From contig CAKQUX010000007.1 of assembly GCA_934277645.1 (NCBI GenBank), positions 1-64,000 on the forward strand: a stretch of 64,000 nucleotides of DNA. The letters run 5' to 3'. Positions 7,624 to 17,600 of the stretch are shown here, one piece after another. Each line of letters begins with the position of its first letter. Position 1 is the stretch's first letter. The translations under genes and the position numbers were made by a program. The notes beneath the pieces were generated by a model. It saw only the letters and a program-made list of their open reading frames with translations. It was not told the DNA's origin and ran no database searches. This stretch comes from an uncultured Clostridia bacterium. Lineage in GTDB: Bacteria; Bacillota; Clostridia; Christensenellales; CAG-917.

Positions 7624-8276
7624 ATAAATAATCATTTAACATTCGGCGTTAAGGGAAATTTGAATTTGCGTTGTGCTTTTAATCGCAATCGAATAACATT
7701 ATGCCGCACGCAACGATTTCTTGCTATTTGATAATAAAGCAATGCGTTTTAATTGTCAATTAAAAACGCTAAAAGACCTTTGTCGTTTATCCGCACTTTT
7801 TGTATCAGATTGAATTTTAAACTACATTTTTGCTGTTGATAGAAATCAGGCGCAAATTAAGTTTTGTCATTACCATGCATAGTTTGAGAAATCGAAGGTA
7901 TATGCAAATATTGAGTGCTTTTTATGTAATCGTCTAAAATCAACAAATTTTTTAAAAAAATTTACATTATTTGTTTTTTTGATTTGTAAGAGTTAGACAA
8001 AGGAAATATAAAGGTTTATAATAAATTATAAGATGTGTGTTGTTGGTTAATGGCATAGTGGTTAAGCTAGATTTTGTTTAATCAATGGTGCGACTTGGTA
8101 AGTTTGTTGTTAAAGAATGAGAGCGGCTTAATTGACAGCCGTTACTTTACAGATTTGCTCGTCAAAAAATATGGGCGTAAAAATCGATAAATGTTGTGTA
8201 GCTTACATGGTCGCCATAGAACGTGGGCGGCATAAACTGTAAATGTCATTAGCGCAGTTCGGTTGCCTAATATAGG
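7624..8276. other. Long intergenic region without a recognisable gene
   Basis: About 650 bases between tRNA-Leu and the LRR lipoprotein promoter. No ORF with a ribosome site and no RNA family that I recognise. The first half is AT-rich. Its position next to the tRNA scars makes decayed mobile DNA plausible. Confidence 0.4.
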
Positions 8277-8285
8277 TGATATAAT
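8277..8285 (+). promoter_or_regulatory. Extended -10 promoter of the LRR lipoprotein
   Basis: TGA-TATAAT is a perfect extended -10 box; the -35 (around 8257) is weak. It predicts a start near 8292 and a leader of about 65 nt. Confidence 0.5.
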
Positions 8286-8358
8286 TGAAAAGTTATATGC
8301 TGATGATTTAATCGTTAAAGAATGTCGGCGTAATCAATAAATGCTTTTAAGGAGTATT

Positions 8359-9963
8359 ATGAAAAAGGTTTTTGCGGTTTTATTGTTAGTCTTAATTGCC
8401 ATGACGGTGCTGGTTGCGTGTGGCAGTGGCGAGAGCAAGCAGTATGCTTATGATGAAGACGGACATTGGGATATTTCCAGCGACGAGTTCGAGCAGAAAG
8501 GCTACAAACGCCATAATTACAAGTTTAGCATTTGTACGGATTGCGGATGGAATGAAAACTTTAATATGCTGAAATTTGAAAAGAGCAAAGGCGGCAAAAG
8601 CTATGAAATTGTCGGCAGGACGTACAATTACAAATTTCGTGACAGCGACACGTATACAAACATACTTGACGGAATTCCCGAATATTACAACGGGCTTCCT
8701 ATCGTGAAAGTTTCGGCGCTTTACGGCTCAACTTTCTATGACAATAAAAAACTTATAATTCCGAAAAGCGTTAAGGAAATAGGCTATAATGCATTTAAAG
8801 GTTGCACGGGCATAAAGGAAATTGTCATCACAAATGCGGCGACGATTGGAACAACGGCGTTTAGCTCTATAAACACTTTGCAGAAAGTTACGCTTGGAAA
8901 AGGAATAACTCAACTTGGCAATTACGCATTCTCGGAATGCGAAAATTTGGAGTCGATAAACATTCCCGAAGATTTTACAGCTTTACCTATAGGCACTTTT
9001 TTCAAATGCACGAGTCTGAAAGACATAGCCGGCGGTGACAATATTAAAGAGATTGGTGAGTTAGCGTTTTTCGGTTGTTCGGCACTAGAAAAAATAACGA
9101 TTCCGCAAGGCGTATCGAAAATCGACGATCAAACTTTTAAAGGTTGTTCGAGCTTAAAGGAAATAGCAATTCCGGACAGTGTGACGGAAATAGGGTATAG
9201 AGCGTTTAAAGAATGTCAAAGCCTGACTGACGTTTCGATTCCCGACAGCGTAACCTTAATAGAAGAGAGCGCTTTTGAAGATTGTACGGGACTTACCGCG
9301 GTTAAATTGCCGAAAAACTTAACGCAATTAAATGCGCATATATTTGCCGGTTGCAGCAGTTTGGAAAGGGTTTCAATTCCGAATGGCGTAAAGGATATCG
9401 ACACCGGCGTATTCAAAGATTGCACGTCGCTTGCTTCGATAACAATACCTATGGGACTTACCAGTATATCTCTTTCGGCGTTTAAAAATTGTTCTGCGCT
9501 GACATCGGTCTTTTTGCCTGACAGCGTCGTTTGGCTTGGTTCGTATGTATTCCAAGATTGCGTGAATTTGCGTGAAGTAAGATTTTCGGACAATATCACG
9601 TCAATTAGTGGAGCATTCAAGAATTGTTACGGATTGACCGACTTAACGCTTCCTAAAAATTTAAAATCTATAGACACGGTTGCATTTAAAAACTGTAAAA
9701 ATTTAAAATCGGTGTTCATTCCTAAAACCGTCACAACAATAGGCACACAAGCATTTAGTCTGGATTTAACTAGCGATTCGTTCACGAGAATTTATAGTTT
9801 GGAAAACATTTATTTCGGCGGCAACAGTGAAGAGTGGGCAAAAGTAGAGTGGAAACAAAAAGATGATTATTCGTCAATCGTAAGTTTTTATTCGGAAACA
9901 GAACCGACGACCGCCGGCAATTTCTGGCATTATGTAAACGGCAAGCCTGCGGCTTGGAATTGA
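8359..9963 (+). CDS. BspA-type leucine-rich repeat lipoprotein
   Basis: A 534-residue secreted lipoprotein. I chose ATG 8359 over 8341 because AAGGAG (8349-8354) sits four bases upstream. The signal peptide ends in the lipobox LVAC near residue 21. From about residue 110 to 460 there are many LRR_5 (BspA-type) repeats of about 23 residues with the pattern IPxSVxxIGxxAFxxCxxL. Such proteins act at the cell surface of gut and oral bacteria in binding host or microbial partners; no enzyme domain is seen. The C-terminal 40 residues lack repeats. The ligand cannot be predicted. Confidence 0.9.
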   Translation: MKKVFAVLLLVLIAMTVLVACGSGESKQYAYDEDGHWDISSDEFEQKGYKRHNYKFSICTDCGWNENFNMLKFEKSKGGKSYEIVGRTYNYKFRDSDTYTNILDGIPEYYNGLPIVKVSALYGSTFYDNKKLIIPKSVKEIGYNAFKGCTGIKEIVITNAATIGTTAFSSINTLQKVTLGKGITQLGNYAFSECENLESINIPEDFTALPIGTFFKCTSLKDIAGGDNIKEIGELAFFGCSALEKITIPQGVSKIDDQTFKGCSSLKEIAIPDSVTEIGYRAFKECQSLTDVSIPDSVTLIEESAFEDCTGLTAVKLPKNLTQLNAHIFAGCSSLERVSIPNGVKDIDTGVFKDCTSLASITIPMGLTSISLSAFKNCSALTSVFLPDSVVWLGSYVFQDCVNLREVRFSDNITSISGAFKNCYGLTDLTLPKNLKSIDTVAFKNCKNLKSVFIPKTVTTIGTQAFSLDLTSDSFTRIYSLENIYFGGNSEEWAKVEWKQKDDYSSIVSFYSETEPTTAGNFWHYVNGKPAAWN

Positions 9964-10063
9964 TTTCGACCGTTTAGCAATAGGATATCAAAGTGCGATA
10001 ATTCGTGATTTGCTTTTTAGCGAAAGCGTTATAAAAAGCAAAATTTAAAGCAAAACAATAATA

Positions 10064-10091
10064 AAAAATAGCGTTTCAAACGCTATTTTTT
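10064..10091. terminator. Bidirectional terminator between convergent lipoprotein genes
   Basis: AAAAAATAGCGTTT and AAACGCTATTTTTT form a perfect stem with A and T tracts on both sides, so it can serve both the rightward LRR gene and the leftward lipoprotein gene. Confidence 0.85.
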
Positions 10092-10176
10092 ATTTTGAAT
10101 AATAATGTTATTGTTTGGTCTTTATCCGACGCTAGCTGTTTTATTTGCCAAACGCTCAATTAAAACCAAACAGCGG

Positions 10177-11241
10177 TTAGCTCTTTATGACCTTGATTGT
10201 AAGCGTATATCCGTTTTGGATAAACGACAAATAGAAACCTCTATATTGATTGAAGCCTGTTTCGGTTGAGCCGTGGCCTACCGATTCGTTTAGCGTAAAC
10301 CAAATTGTGTTTGACGGATTTGTTTCGTCAACAATACCAAAACTCACGAAATATTTATGTCCGACTGCGTATTCTATATCAACGCTAACTTTATTGTCGA
10401 CGGCGGCTTGGGCAAATTTTTGATATTCTTTATTTGTCATTCCGCTTACAAAGTTATAGTCCGTAAAGCTAACGTCGAAAGTCTTGCCGCTATATTCCGC
10501 AGGAAGCGCAGAAGTGTCGAAAACGACGGTTTCCGTCCAAGTTTCGACTTCGATGCTGTCGGCAACCGTCAGCTTGAAAACGATAGTGCCTTTTTGCGAA
10601 GAACTGTTTCCGTTTGAAAAGTTAAACGTGAGCCACGAAGAACCTTTGGAAACCTTTGAAGTGTCTATTCTGATTTTAGCGCCCACGATGGCATTGCTGC
10701 TTGACGCCTCTTCGGTTTGGATTGCAATGGCTTCGATAGGAACAACGCTTTTGTTTGCAGATTTAACTTCTTTGTTTAAAATGGTCATCCAATTTGCGTT
10801 GAAATTCAAATTGAGATATGCATAGCCTGTGTTCGGGACAACGGTTTTTGCGTTTGCGCTTGAAAAGCTGACAAACGGCGCAGACGTGTTATCGCTTTTA
10901 AGAATTTCGGCATAGTCTTCAAGTTCTGCCGAGACGGTTACGTTTTTTGCAGGCATAAGCAAGCGATATGTTGTGTCGGACAATCTGTATGCGTATTCGT
11001 CACCATACTTGATGCCGACAAGTTTTTTGTCCGCATTTTTCAACGTGACGGTGATTATGATTTCTTTATAACTCTCCGAAGTCAACGTGCTTGCCGAAAG
11101 CTCGTAATCTGACGATTTTTCAAGCGTGATTTTGTATGTAGGGAATGACGAGTCGGAGCCGTCATCGCCGCCGCAAGCAAAAAGCGTAATGGCGCACACA
11201 ACCGATAACAAGGCAACGAGCAGAATTAACGTTTTTTTCAT
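10177..11241 (-). CDS. Secreted lipoprotein of unknown function
   Basis: A 354-residue lipoprotein with an N-terminal signal peptide ending in LFAC (Cys near residue 23) and a low-complexity GGDDGSDSS linker. Residues about 33-95 resemble a divergent InlB-type B-repeat or beta-sandwich module (KITLEKSSDYEL, then MPAKNVTVSAEL). The rest looks beta-rich, with no catalytic motif I recognise. The start has AGGAGA a few bases upstream on the minus strand. It converges with the LRR lipoprotein over a shared terminator. A surface binding or structural role is inference. Confidence 0.75.
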   Translation of the reverse strand: MKKTLILLVALLSVVCAITLFACGGDDGSDSSFPTYKITLEKSSDYELSASTLTSESYKEIIITVTLKNADKKLVGIKYGDEYAYRLSDTTYRLLMPAKNVTVSAELEDYAEILKSDNTSAPFVSFSSANAKTVVPNTGYAYLNLNFNANWMTILNKEVKSANKSVVPIEAIAIQTEEASSSNAIVGAKIRIDTSKVSKGSSWLTFNFSNGNSSSQKGTIVFKLTVADSIEVETWTETVVFDTSALPAEYSGKTFDVSFTDYNFVSGMTNKEYQKFAQAAVDNKVSVDIEYAVGHKYFVSFGIVDETNPSNTIWFTLNESVGHGSTETGFNQYRGFYLSFIQNGYTLTIKVIKS

Positions 11242-11722
11242 AAATTCTCCTTTGTGTCAACAAAGTTGGCAAGTATTATTTTTTATATTTTAGCACCGCC
11301 TAATAAATAATTCAATAAAATATTTAATTTTCATTTAATGTTTTAATATAAAAATTAAAAAAATAATATTAAAATGCGAAAATTTTAAGGAAAACAATAA
11401 TGAATAAAGACAAGGCAAGCCGCCGTCGAAATGAATTCGGCATTTCAAGGTGCTGTCGTCGGGCTTGTTTAAGTTTAAACCCTACCTTAAGAGGGCAAAC
11501 GTAGGCAACCGCCTATTTGACGGCTGAAATTAAAAGCATAGCGAAGAATTTAAAGAACTAAAAAGAACGGGCGTCAAATTTTGGTAGGATTAAACGTATG
11601 GCAGTTTAGTAAATTTGAAGTATGCCAAAAAATGTAAAAGCATGAAGTAAAAAAGGTTTAACGAAATAAAAACGCAAGCATAAACAACTTAAAGCAAAAA
11701 CTTAAGGCAAAAGGAGGAAAGT
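11242..11722 (+). other. Intergenic region with a possible structured leader RNA
   Basis: The first 150 bases are AT-rich. From about 11414 to 11466 a folded segment is likely: outer arms CAAGCC and GGCTTG enclose an inner GAAATG/CATTTC pair. Another possible pair, CCTAC/GTAGG, lies at about 11481-11507. A weak 34-codon ORF with an AAGGA site begins at 11400 inside this structure. The segment does not match any riboswitch I can recall. Confidence 0.35.
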
Positions 11723-14125
11723 ATGAAAACTAAAAGTTTTAAAAATTTAAAACTCATACTTGCAATCGTTTCGATAATGCTTATATCGGCAATATCGGCG
11801 ACTTTTGTGACGGCTTTTTGTGGCGCGACGCATTCGTCGCTTGCCGAACTTGCACAAAAAGACCAAACCGAAACCTTTGAGTTTGAAAAAAAGAATTTGA
11901 CGGCAACGGAAGTGTTCGGATCAAACTTTTTTGATTCGTCCGAACAAATTGCAAGTTTAATCAAATTTGATCCTCGTGACGAGTTGACGCCGATAAAAGA
12001 CCAAGGCGATACTAATCTTTGCTGGGCATATGCGGCTATAAACGCTTCCGAGGCGTCGATATTGAAAAACAATATCGGTTTAAAGGACTCGCTCAGGCTC
12101 AATCCAAAAGCCTTAGCTTATAGGAAATACGTGAGAAGCGAGGACCCGTTACTTAATGTGTCGCGGTATTATAACAAATTTGCAAGCGAGTGGACCAGCC
12201 GTCCCGGACAAATAGGGCAAACGCCCGCAATTTTAAGTATGTGGCAAGGACCGATAGGCGGTGACAAGCCGTCGGCGGACGTTTGGGAAAATTCTTTATA
12301 TAGGCTGGAAAATGCAAATTTAATATCTTCCGGAGTGAGTGACGACAGCGAGGAAAGAATTGCCGAAATAAAAAACGCGATAGCGAAATACGGCGCCGTA
12401 ACCGCGTCATGTTATTATGACGGCGGAACGAAACTGTATTACAACGATAAGTCCGTTAAAAACGGTATACCGCACGCAATTACTTTAGTCGGGTGGGACG
12501 ACAGCATCGACAAGACGAAGTTTGACGGAAACGTGGGTAGGAACGGTGGCTGGCTTGTCAAAAACAGTTACAACGACAATGGCTATTTTTGGTTGACTTA
12601 TGAAAGCAAAATAGCAAAGACAACGGCGTGGACATTTACTTATGCGCCAAGAGACGCATACGATTTCAACTATTATTACGACAACAGCGAAGACGATTTC
12701 GGGCTTTTAAAATCCAAGCGATATGCCAATGTTTATGAGGCAAAAAAGGGAACTAATGAAAAGGCGGAATATATCGAAGCGGTAAACGTCGGATTTTACG
12801 GCAACGACGTTGAAGTTAAAATTAAAGTTTATACCAATCTTAGAAGTTCGGGCGCCGCGTCGGTAGAAAGCGGAACGCTTCAAGCGGAGAAAACTCAAAC
12901 GTTTAAATACGGTGGCTTCAACACGGTGAAGTTGGATACTCCGATAAAGGTAGAAAAAGGCTCATACTTTTCAATAGTCACCGAAGTTTCAAATCCAAAC
13001 GGGGACGCCTACGTAAGCGTTGCGCAATCGGAATCCAAAAAATCGTCCTATACAAAGACTTATGACGAATATGGGTATATATTAAACGGCGGCTATGTAG
13101 CAAGAATTAAGGCTTACACGAAATTGAAGACAGATAACGCTTGCGACTTGCACGAATACGGTGATTTAGTGCCAAAGCAAGAGCCTACCTGCATGCAAAC
13201 GGGTATTAGGGCGCATTATAAATGCTCGGTTTGCAATAAGTATTTTGACGAAAGCAAAACCGAAAAGACCGTAGCGGAATTGACAATTCCGATAGATCCG
13301 AACGCTCACGATTTTTGGGCGTGGATAGAGGAAGTGCCTGCAACTTGCGTAGCAACGGGAACAAAAGGTCATAAAGATTGTAATAGGTGCAACAGGCATT
13401 ACGACGAGAGCGGAAATGAAATCACCGACCTTACCATTCCTACAAACGACAATCACGACTGGAACGCTTGGGCAAGCAACGGTAACGGAACACATACCCG
13501 CACTTGCAAAAGAGATAGCGGTCATACCGAAACGGCAAATTGCTTCGGCGGAACAGCGACCTGTACCGAAAAGGCAATTTGCGCAGTTTGCAAAGCTGTT
13601 TATGGCAAAACCACACCGCATACATACGGCGTGTGGAAAGACGAAATTCCTGCAACGACGGAAAACTTCGGAACGAAGGGACATTATGAGTGTTCGGTGT
13701 GCGGAAAATACTTTGATAAAGATGGTAACGAAATCACCGACCTTAGAATTGCCAAAATCGGCACGCACAAGGTAACCGTCACGGGTGGTACCGTAAACGG
13801 CGGTAAAGAGTTTGTTAAAGCCGGCGAAAAGATAACAATCACCGCCGATGCGCCGTCGGCAGGAAAAGTATTCAAATGCTGGAAGGACGGTAGCGGAAAA
13901 ATCGTCAGCACGAACAAGAACTACACCTTTACGGTAGACGGCGAAATTAACCTTACCGCCGTATATGACAATGCGGCAGCGCCTGAAATCGAAACGGACG
14001 GCAACGACAAACAAGGTGGCACGCTAAGCGGCGGCAAGATTGCAGGCATAGCAGTGGGCGTGTTAGCGGCGGTAGGAGCGGCCACGGCGGCAGTCGTTAT
14101 AGTCATAAAGAAAAAGAGAAAATAA
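11723..14125 (+). CDS. Membrane-anchored papain-like (C1) cysteine protease with C-terminal repeat module
   Basis: An 800-residue exported protein with a signal peptide (residues 1-32). The peptidase C1 domain, about 82-300, has Cys100 (TNLCWAYA), His251 (PHAITLVGWD) and Asn281 (VKNSYND). Residues about 310-465 look like the lectin-like beta domain often fused to such proteases. Then come three cysteine-pair repeats (patterns YKCSVCNKYFD and HYECSVCGKYFD), an InlB-type B-repeat (about 680-755), and a C-terminal membrane helix after GGKIAGI followed by KKKRK. There is no LPXTG motif. The C-terminal 200 residues are nearly duplicated in the next large gene. The start has AGGAGG at 11713-11718. 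A role in host or peptide proteolysis at the surface is inference. Confidence 0.9.
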   Translation: MKTKSFKNLKLILAIVSIMLISAISATFVTAFCGATHSSLAELAQKDQTETFEFEKKNLTATEVFGSNFFDSSEQIASLIKFDPRDELTPIKDQGDTNLCWAYAAINASEASILKNNIGLKDSLRLNPKALAYRKYVRSEDPLLNVSRYYNKFASEWTSRPGQIGQTPAILSMWQGPIGGDKPSADVWENSLYRLENANLISSGVSDDSEERIAEIKNAIAKYGAVTASCYYDGGTKLYYNDKSVKNGIPHAITLVGWDDSIDKTKFDGNVGRNGGWLVKNSYNDNGYFWLTYESKIAKTTAWTFTYAPRDAYDFNYYYDNSEDDFGLLKSKRYANVYEAKKGTNEKAEYIEAVNVGFYGNDVEVKIKVYTNLRSSGAASVESGTLQAEKTQTFKYGGFNTVKLDTPIKVEKGSYFSIVTEVSNPNGDAYVSVAQSESKKSSYTKTYDEYGYILNGGYVARIKAYTKLKTDNACDLHEYGDLVPKQEPTCMQTGIRAHYKCSVCNKYFDESKTEKTVAELTIPIDPNAHDFWAWIEEVPATCVATGTKGHKDCNRCNRHYDESGNEITDLTIPTNDNHDWNAWASNGNGTHTRTCKRDSGHTETANCFGGTATCTEKAICAVCKAVYGKTTPHTYGVWKDEIPATTENFGTKGHYECSVCGKYFDKDGNEITDLRIAKIGTHKVTVTGGTVNGGKEFVKAGEKITITADAPSAGKVFKCWKDGSGKIVSTNKNYTFTVDGEINLTAVYDNAAAPEIETDGNDKQGGTLSGGKIAGIAVGVLAAVGAATAAVVIVIKKKRK
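13499..14125 (+). repeat. Duplicated C-terminal surface module (copy 1)
   Basis: This coding segment is nearly identical to 17363-17962. It covers the last cysteine repeats, the B-repeat and the membrane anchor. Copy 1 has 27 extra bases before the GGKIAG anchor. The similarity continues past the stop codon into the terminator. Confidence 0.9.
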
Positions 14126-14190
14126 AGCAAAATTATTTTGGATAAAAAGCAAAATTGTTTTAATTAAAACAACAAACGTTAGTAAAAAAA

Positions 14191-14223
14191 GCAAAAGCCA
14201 ATTGCATAGCAATCGGTTTTTGC
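14191..14223 (+). terminator. Terminator of the C1 protease gene
   Basis: GCAAAAGCCAATTGC and GCAATCGGTTTTTGC form a stem with an ATA loop. The same hairpin, one base different, follows the second protease at 18115-18146. Confidence 0.75.
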
Positions 14224-14300
14224 ATTCCGATAAACTTATCTTTTGGCAAAGCCGAGCCTATAACAATACGACAAATTGTAATACAAATGAAAAAGTTATC

Positions 14301-14329
14301 TTTACTTAAAAAGCAAATTTTGATAAAAT
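14301..14329 (+). promoter_or_regulatory. Promoter of a small transcript
   Basis: TTTACT (14301-14306), a 17-bp spacer ending in TGA, and TAAAAT (14324-14329). Predicted start near 14336, upstream of a short ORF and a terminator. Confidence 0.55.
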
Positions 14330-14392
14330 ATACACAAGTATAGGCTTTGATAAAACAAAAGATTGAAATTTAACGTAAAGGAGTTGACTTGT

Positions 14393-14476
14393 ATGATGAC
14401 TCATAAGACAATCACTTACGAGCAAGCAAGCCGTAAGTCTACTTTATATGAACATAACAAACGCATCGCCGCATAG
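14393..14476 (+). CDS. Possible 27-residue small protein
   Basis: A 27-codon ORF starting ATG-ATG with AAAGGAG (14377-14383) upstream, rich in basic and polar residues and ending in KRIAA. It has its own promoter (14301-14329), and its stop codon lies inside the terminator stem that follows. It has no membrane helix and no amino-acid run of the kind seen in attenuator leader peptides. It could be a real small protein, or the transcript could act as a regulatory RNA. I do not recognise a family. Confidence 0.4.
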   Translation: MMTHKTITYEQASRKSTLYEHNKRIAA

Positions 14477-14505
14477 GCTAAACTTATGTGGCGGTGTGTT
14501 TTTGC
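14465..14505 (+). terminator. Terminator of the small transcript
   Basis: CGCCGCATA (14467-14475) pairs with TATGTGGCG (14485-14493), followed by GTGTGTTTTTG. It overlaps the end of the small ORF and would give a transcript of about 170 nt. Confidence 0.65.
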
Positions 14506-14605
14506 TTTTATATGGATAAAGGCACGCGTTAACACAGTTTTGGGTTTAGCAATTTAAAGTCTATCCACAAAACTTACAAACGAACCCCGAAGGAGGTGAA
14601 TCACA

Positions 14606-17600
14606 ATGAAAAAATGTTTTGAAAGAATAAGCACTGTTTTAATAATAATTGCAATAGCGCTCGTTTTTGCTATTGTTGGCAGCGAGGCAATAAAGATGCA
14701 AAACTTTGCCAATGCGGAAAATAAAACGGTCGCAAGCGCCGAAAGCTCATCAACGAGCAAAGCAAAAACGACGCAAATCGAGCTTGGCTCTTATATTAGC
14801 CTTGGCAAATATAATGGCAAAAGCGTTGTTTGGAGGTGCGTGAGTATTGACGAAAAAGGCTATCTTATGCTTGCCGACTATATACTCGATACGCTTCCGT
14901 ATGACGCTATGACCAGCGACAACAATCGTTCAAAATCTCACAGCCGCAACTATAAGCGTGATACGTATGGCTCTAACTATTGGAAAGACAGTAATATGCG
15001 TTCTTGGCTCAATTCTACGGCAGATGCCGGCAAGGTTAAGTGGTTATGCGGCAATCCGCCAAAAGCCGGTTATGTAGACGGAAATGCTTATGACCAAAAG
15101 GCAGGGTTTTTGAATGACTTCACAAAAGCCGAGATTGCGGCTATGAAGACAGTGACTCAACGCTCGCTAGTATCACACCCTGAATATAAGCACGGATTTT
15201 ACGATGGTGACGGTCGCTCTGACTTGGAATATAATTATTATATCGATAGCGTTGCAAGCAACTTCGACAGCGCATACGGCGAAAATTCGACCGAAAAAGT
15301 TTTTCTTCTCGACGTTAAACAAGTCAACGCAGTTTGGAGAAATTTTAACGACGATTATTACATAGGAAGAAACGAGCAAGGCAGTGGTTGGCCGTATTGG
15401 CTTAGAACTCCTGTAAGCAATTGCAACCACGATATGCGCTACGTTCATAATAACGGCTCTGTTGGCAGGGAGTCGCCGCAACGCAGCTATATCGGAGTTA
15501 GACCTGCGTTTTATCTCGATACAGACTATTACGTGACAACTTCAGGTAACGGAACGTCGTCAAATCCATATATCGGTTCAGCTCCCGACAAGGTGGAGAG
15601 CGATTATACCGTCGCCGAACCCGAGGACGACCCTAATCAAGAGTGGGATATAAATATCGAGCAAAAACTCGAGCTTACCCTTGGTCCGTATTACACAAGC
15701 GACGGCAAATATGCTGAGCCGATAATTCCCGTTTATACCATTCAAAAGACAAGAAGCGATACCGAGAATATGGTTATTGTGATTTGCGGCGAAGGATACA
15801 CCAAGGGCCAGCAACAAAAGTTTATAAACGACGTAAAAAAAGTTTGGCAAGGAGCAATGCAGTACGAGCCATATCGTAGCTATGCCGACCGCTTTAACGT
15901 TTATGCGCTTTGCACGGCGTCGGAGTCAAGTTTCGAGAATGGCGGCAGTACGTTTTTCGACGTAGTAGTAAGCGATAAGCCTTCAGCGTCGATATCGACG
16001 AATAAGGGCAATGCATGGAAAAATCATATTTTTGAAAGATGCATAGGCCCTACCTTTATCGAACAAATACACGACGCCCATATCCCTAACAAAACTGACC
16101 CTGACACGTTTATTTGGGACGATGATAAAATGTATTCGCCGTTTTATTACGTGCATAATTATATTAACCAGTTTGCATTGCTTGTCAACACTAACCAAAA
16201 CTTCGGCGATAATTATACAAACCTTCCGTTTGGTTTCCACTATTTCATTACTCCGTCGGACAGCGACCGTGCCGCAAAGACTTTCACGCACGAGTTAGGA
16301 CACGGCTTGTTAGGCCTTGGCGATGAGTATATGTCAAGTACTACACAACAAACAGATCTTACGTCATTAAACGTGGCGCACACACACAATCCTGAACAAG
16401 TAAAGTGGAAACAGTTATTAGGTTTTAGGAAGACTTATACGTGTAATGCGTTAGGCTATGGCAACTCCTACAACTCAAGTTACGAATGCCTTATGCGTGA
16501 CACCGCCTATCAATTTTGTGAAGTATGCAAGTTGCAAGGATACAAGAGAATGTCGCAGCTTGTAAGCGGAAAAAGCCTTTACGTTGCCGATCCCGAAGTC
16601 AAGAAATATACGGGACAATATTCCGCGTACTCGGATTTTGTGGATACGACATACACAGGATATTATAATTTCGCAAACTATCGTAGCGGAGTGCTGCTTA
16701 GCGGCACTGATAAAAATAAATTCAACACGAGTATGGCGGGAGAGAAAATAGAGCTTAGGACGATTGTCCAAAATCTTTCAGACACTGCACAGCGTTACGT
16801 AACTATGAAATTGTGGATAAAGCGGACTGATGGTAGTGTCGCCACCACGAGAAGTGGCAACAAACTTGAAGTAACACAGACTTTCACCATTCCTGTATGG
16901 AGCGAAAAGAGCAAGTTTTGGGCTAAGGGTGCTTTGGAATATAAAGGCAGCGATTTTAGTTCCGGATTAGTGAATTGTTCGATGATTTATCAAATTCCTG
17001 CCGATGCGGTTTTGAACGAAGGCGACACGGTTGCTTTTGAAGTGACAGACGAAAACGGAAACGTGCTTGCAAGCGATAACACGGAAACTCAAACTTATGC
17101 AAACGTAAATATCGAATATAAGTTTGAAGACGGCAGCGAAATTCCTAACGCTCCAAAAGCCGTGATACCTTTACCGCTCGGAAGTGCGCTCACTCTGTCT
17201 GCTCCGCCTGTGCTTTTGGGCCATACGTTCGCAAGAGCGGAGGGGCAAGGCGGAACGGTAAACGGTAGCGGACAAACCGTGACGTATTATTACACCAAGC
17301 AAATTAACACTCATATACACGATTGGGGCGAGTGGATTAGCAACGGAGACGATACGCACACTCGCACTTGCAAGAAGGACAGCAGTCACAATGAAACGGC
17401 AAACTGCTTGGGCGGAACAGCGACCTGTACCGAAAAGGCAATTTGCGCAATCTGCAAAGCTGCGTATGGCAAAACCACACCGCATACTTACGGCGTGTGG
17501 AAAGACGAAATTCCTGCAACAACGGAAAACTTTGGAACGAAAGGACACTATGAGTGTTCGGTTTGCGGAAAATACTTTGACAAAGACGGGAACGAAATCA

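Noticed and set aside
7251..7631. Open frames on both strands across the tRNA-Leu region
   Set aside because: They run through the tRNA gene and its scars, have no ribosome site and no protein-like composition.
11400..11504. 34-codon ORF upstream of the C1 protease
   Set aside because: Weak ribosome site, high Arg and Cys content, and overlap with likely RNA structure make coding unlikely.
13166..14014. Long minus-strand frame of 282 codons under the C1 protease
   Set aside because: It is antisense to the repeat module; the same shadow appears under the copy at 17171-17632 and has no promoter or ribosome site.
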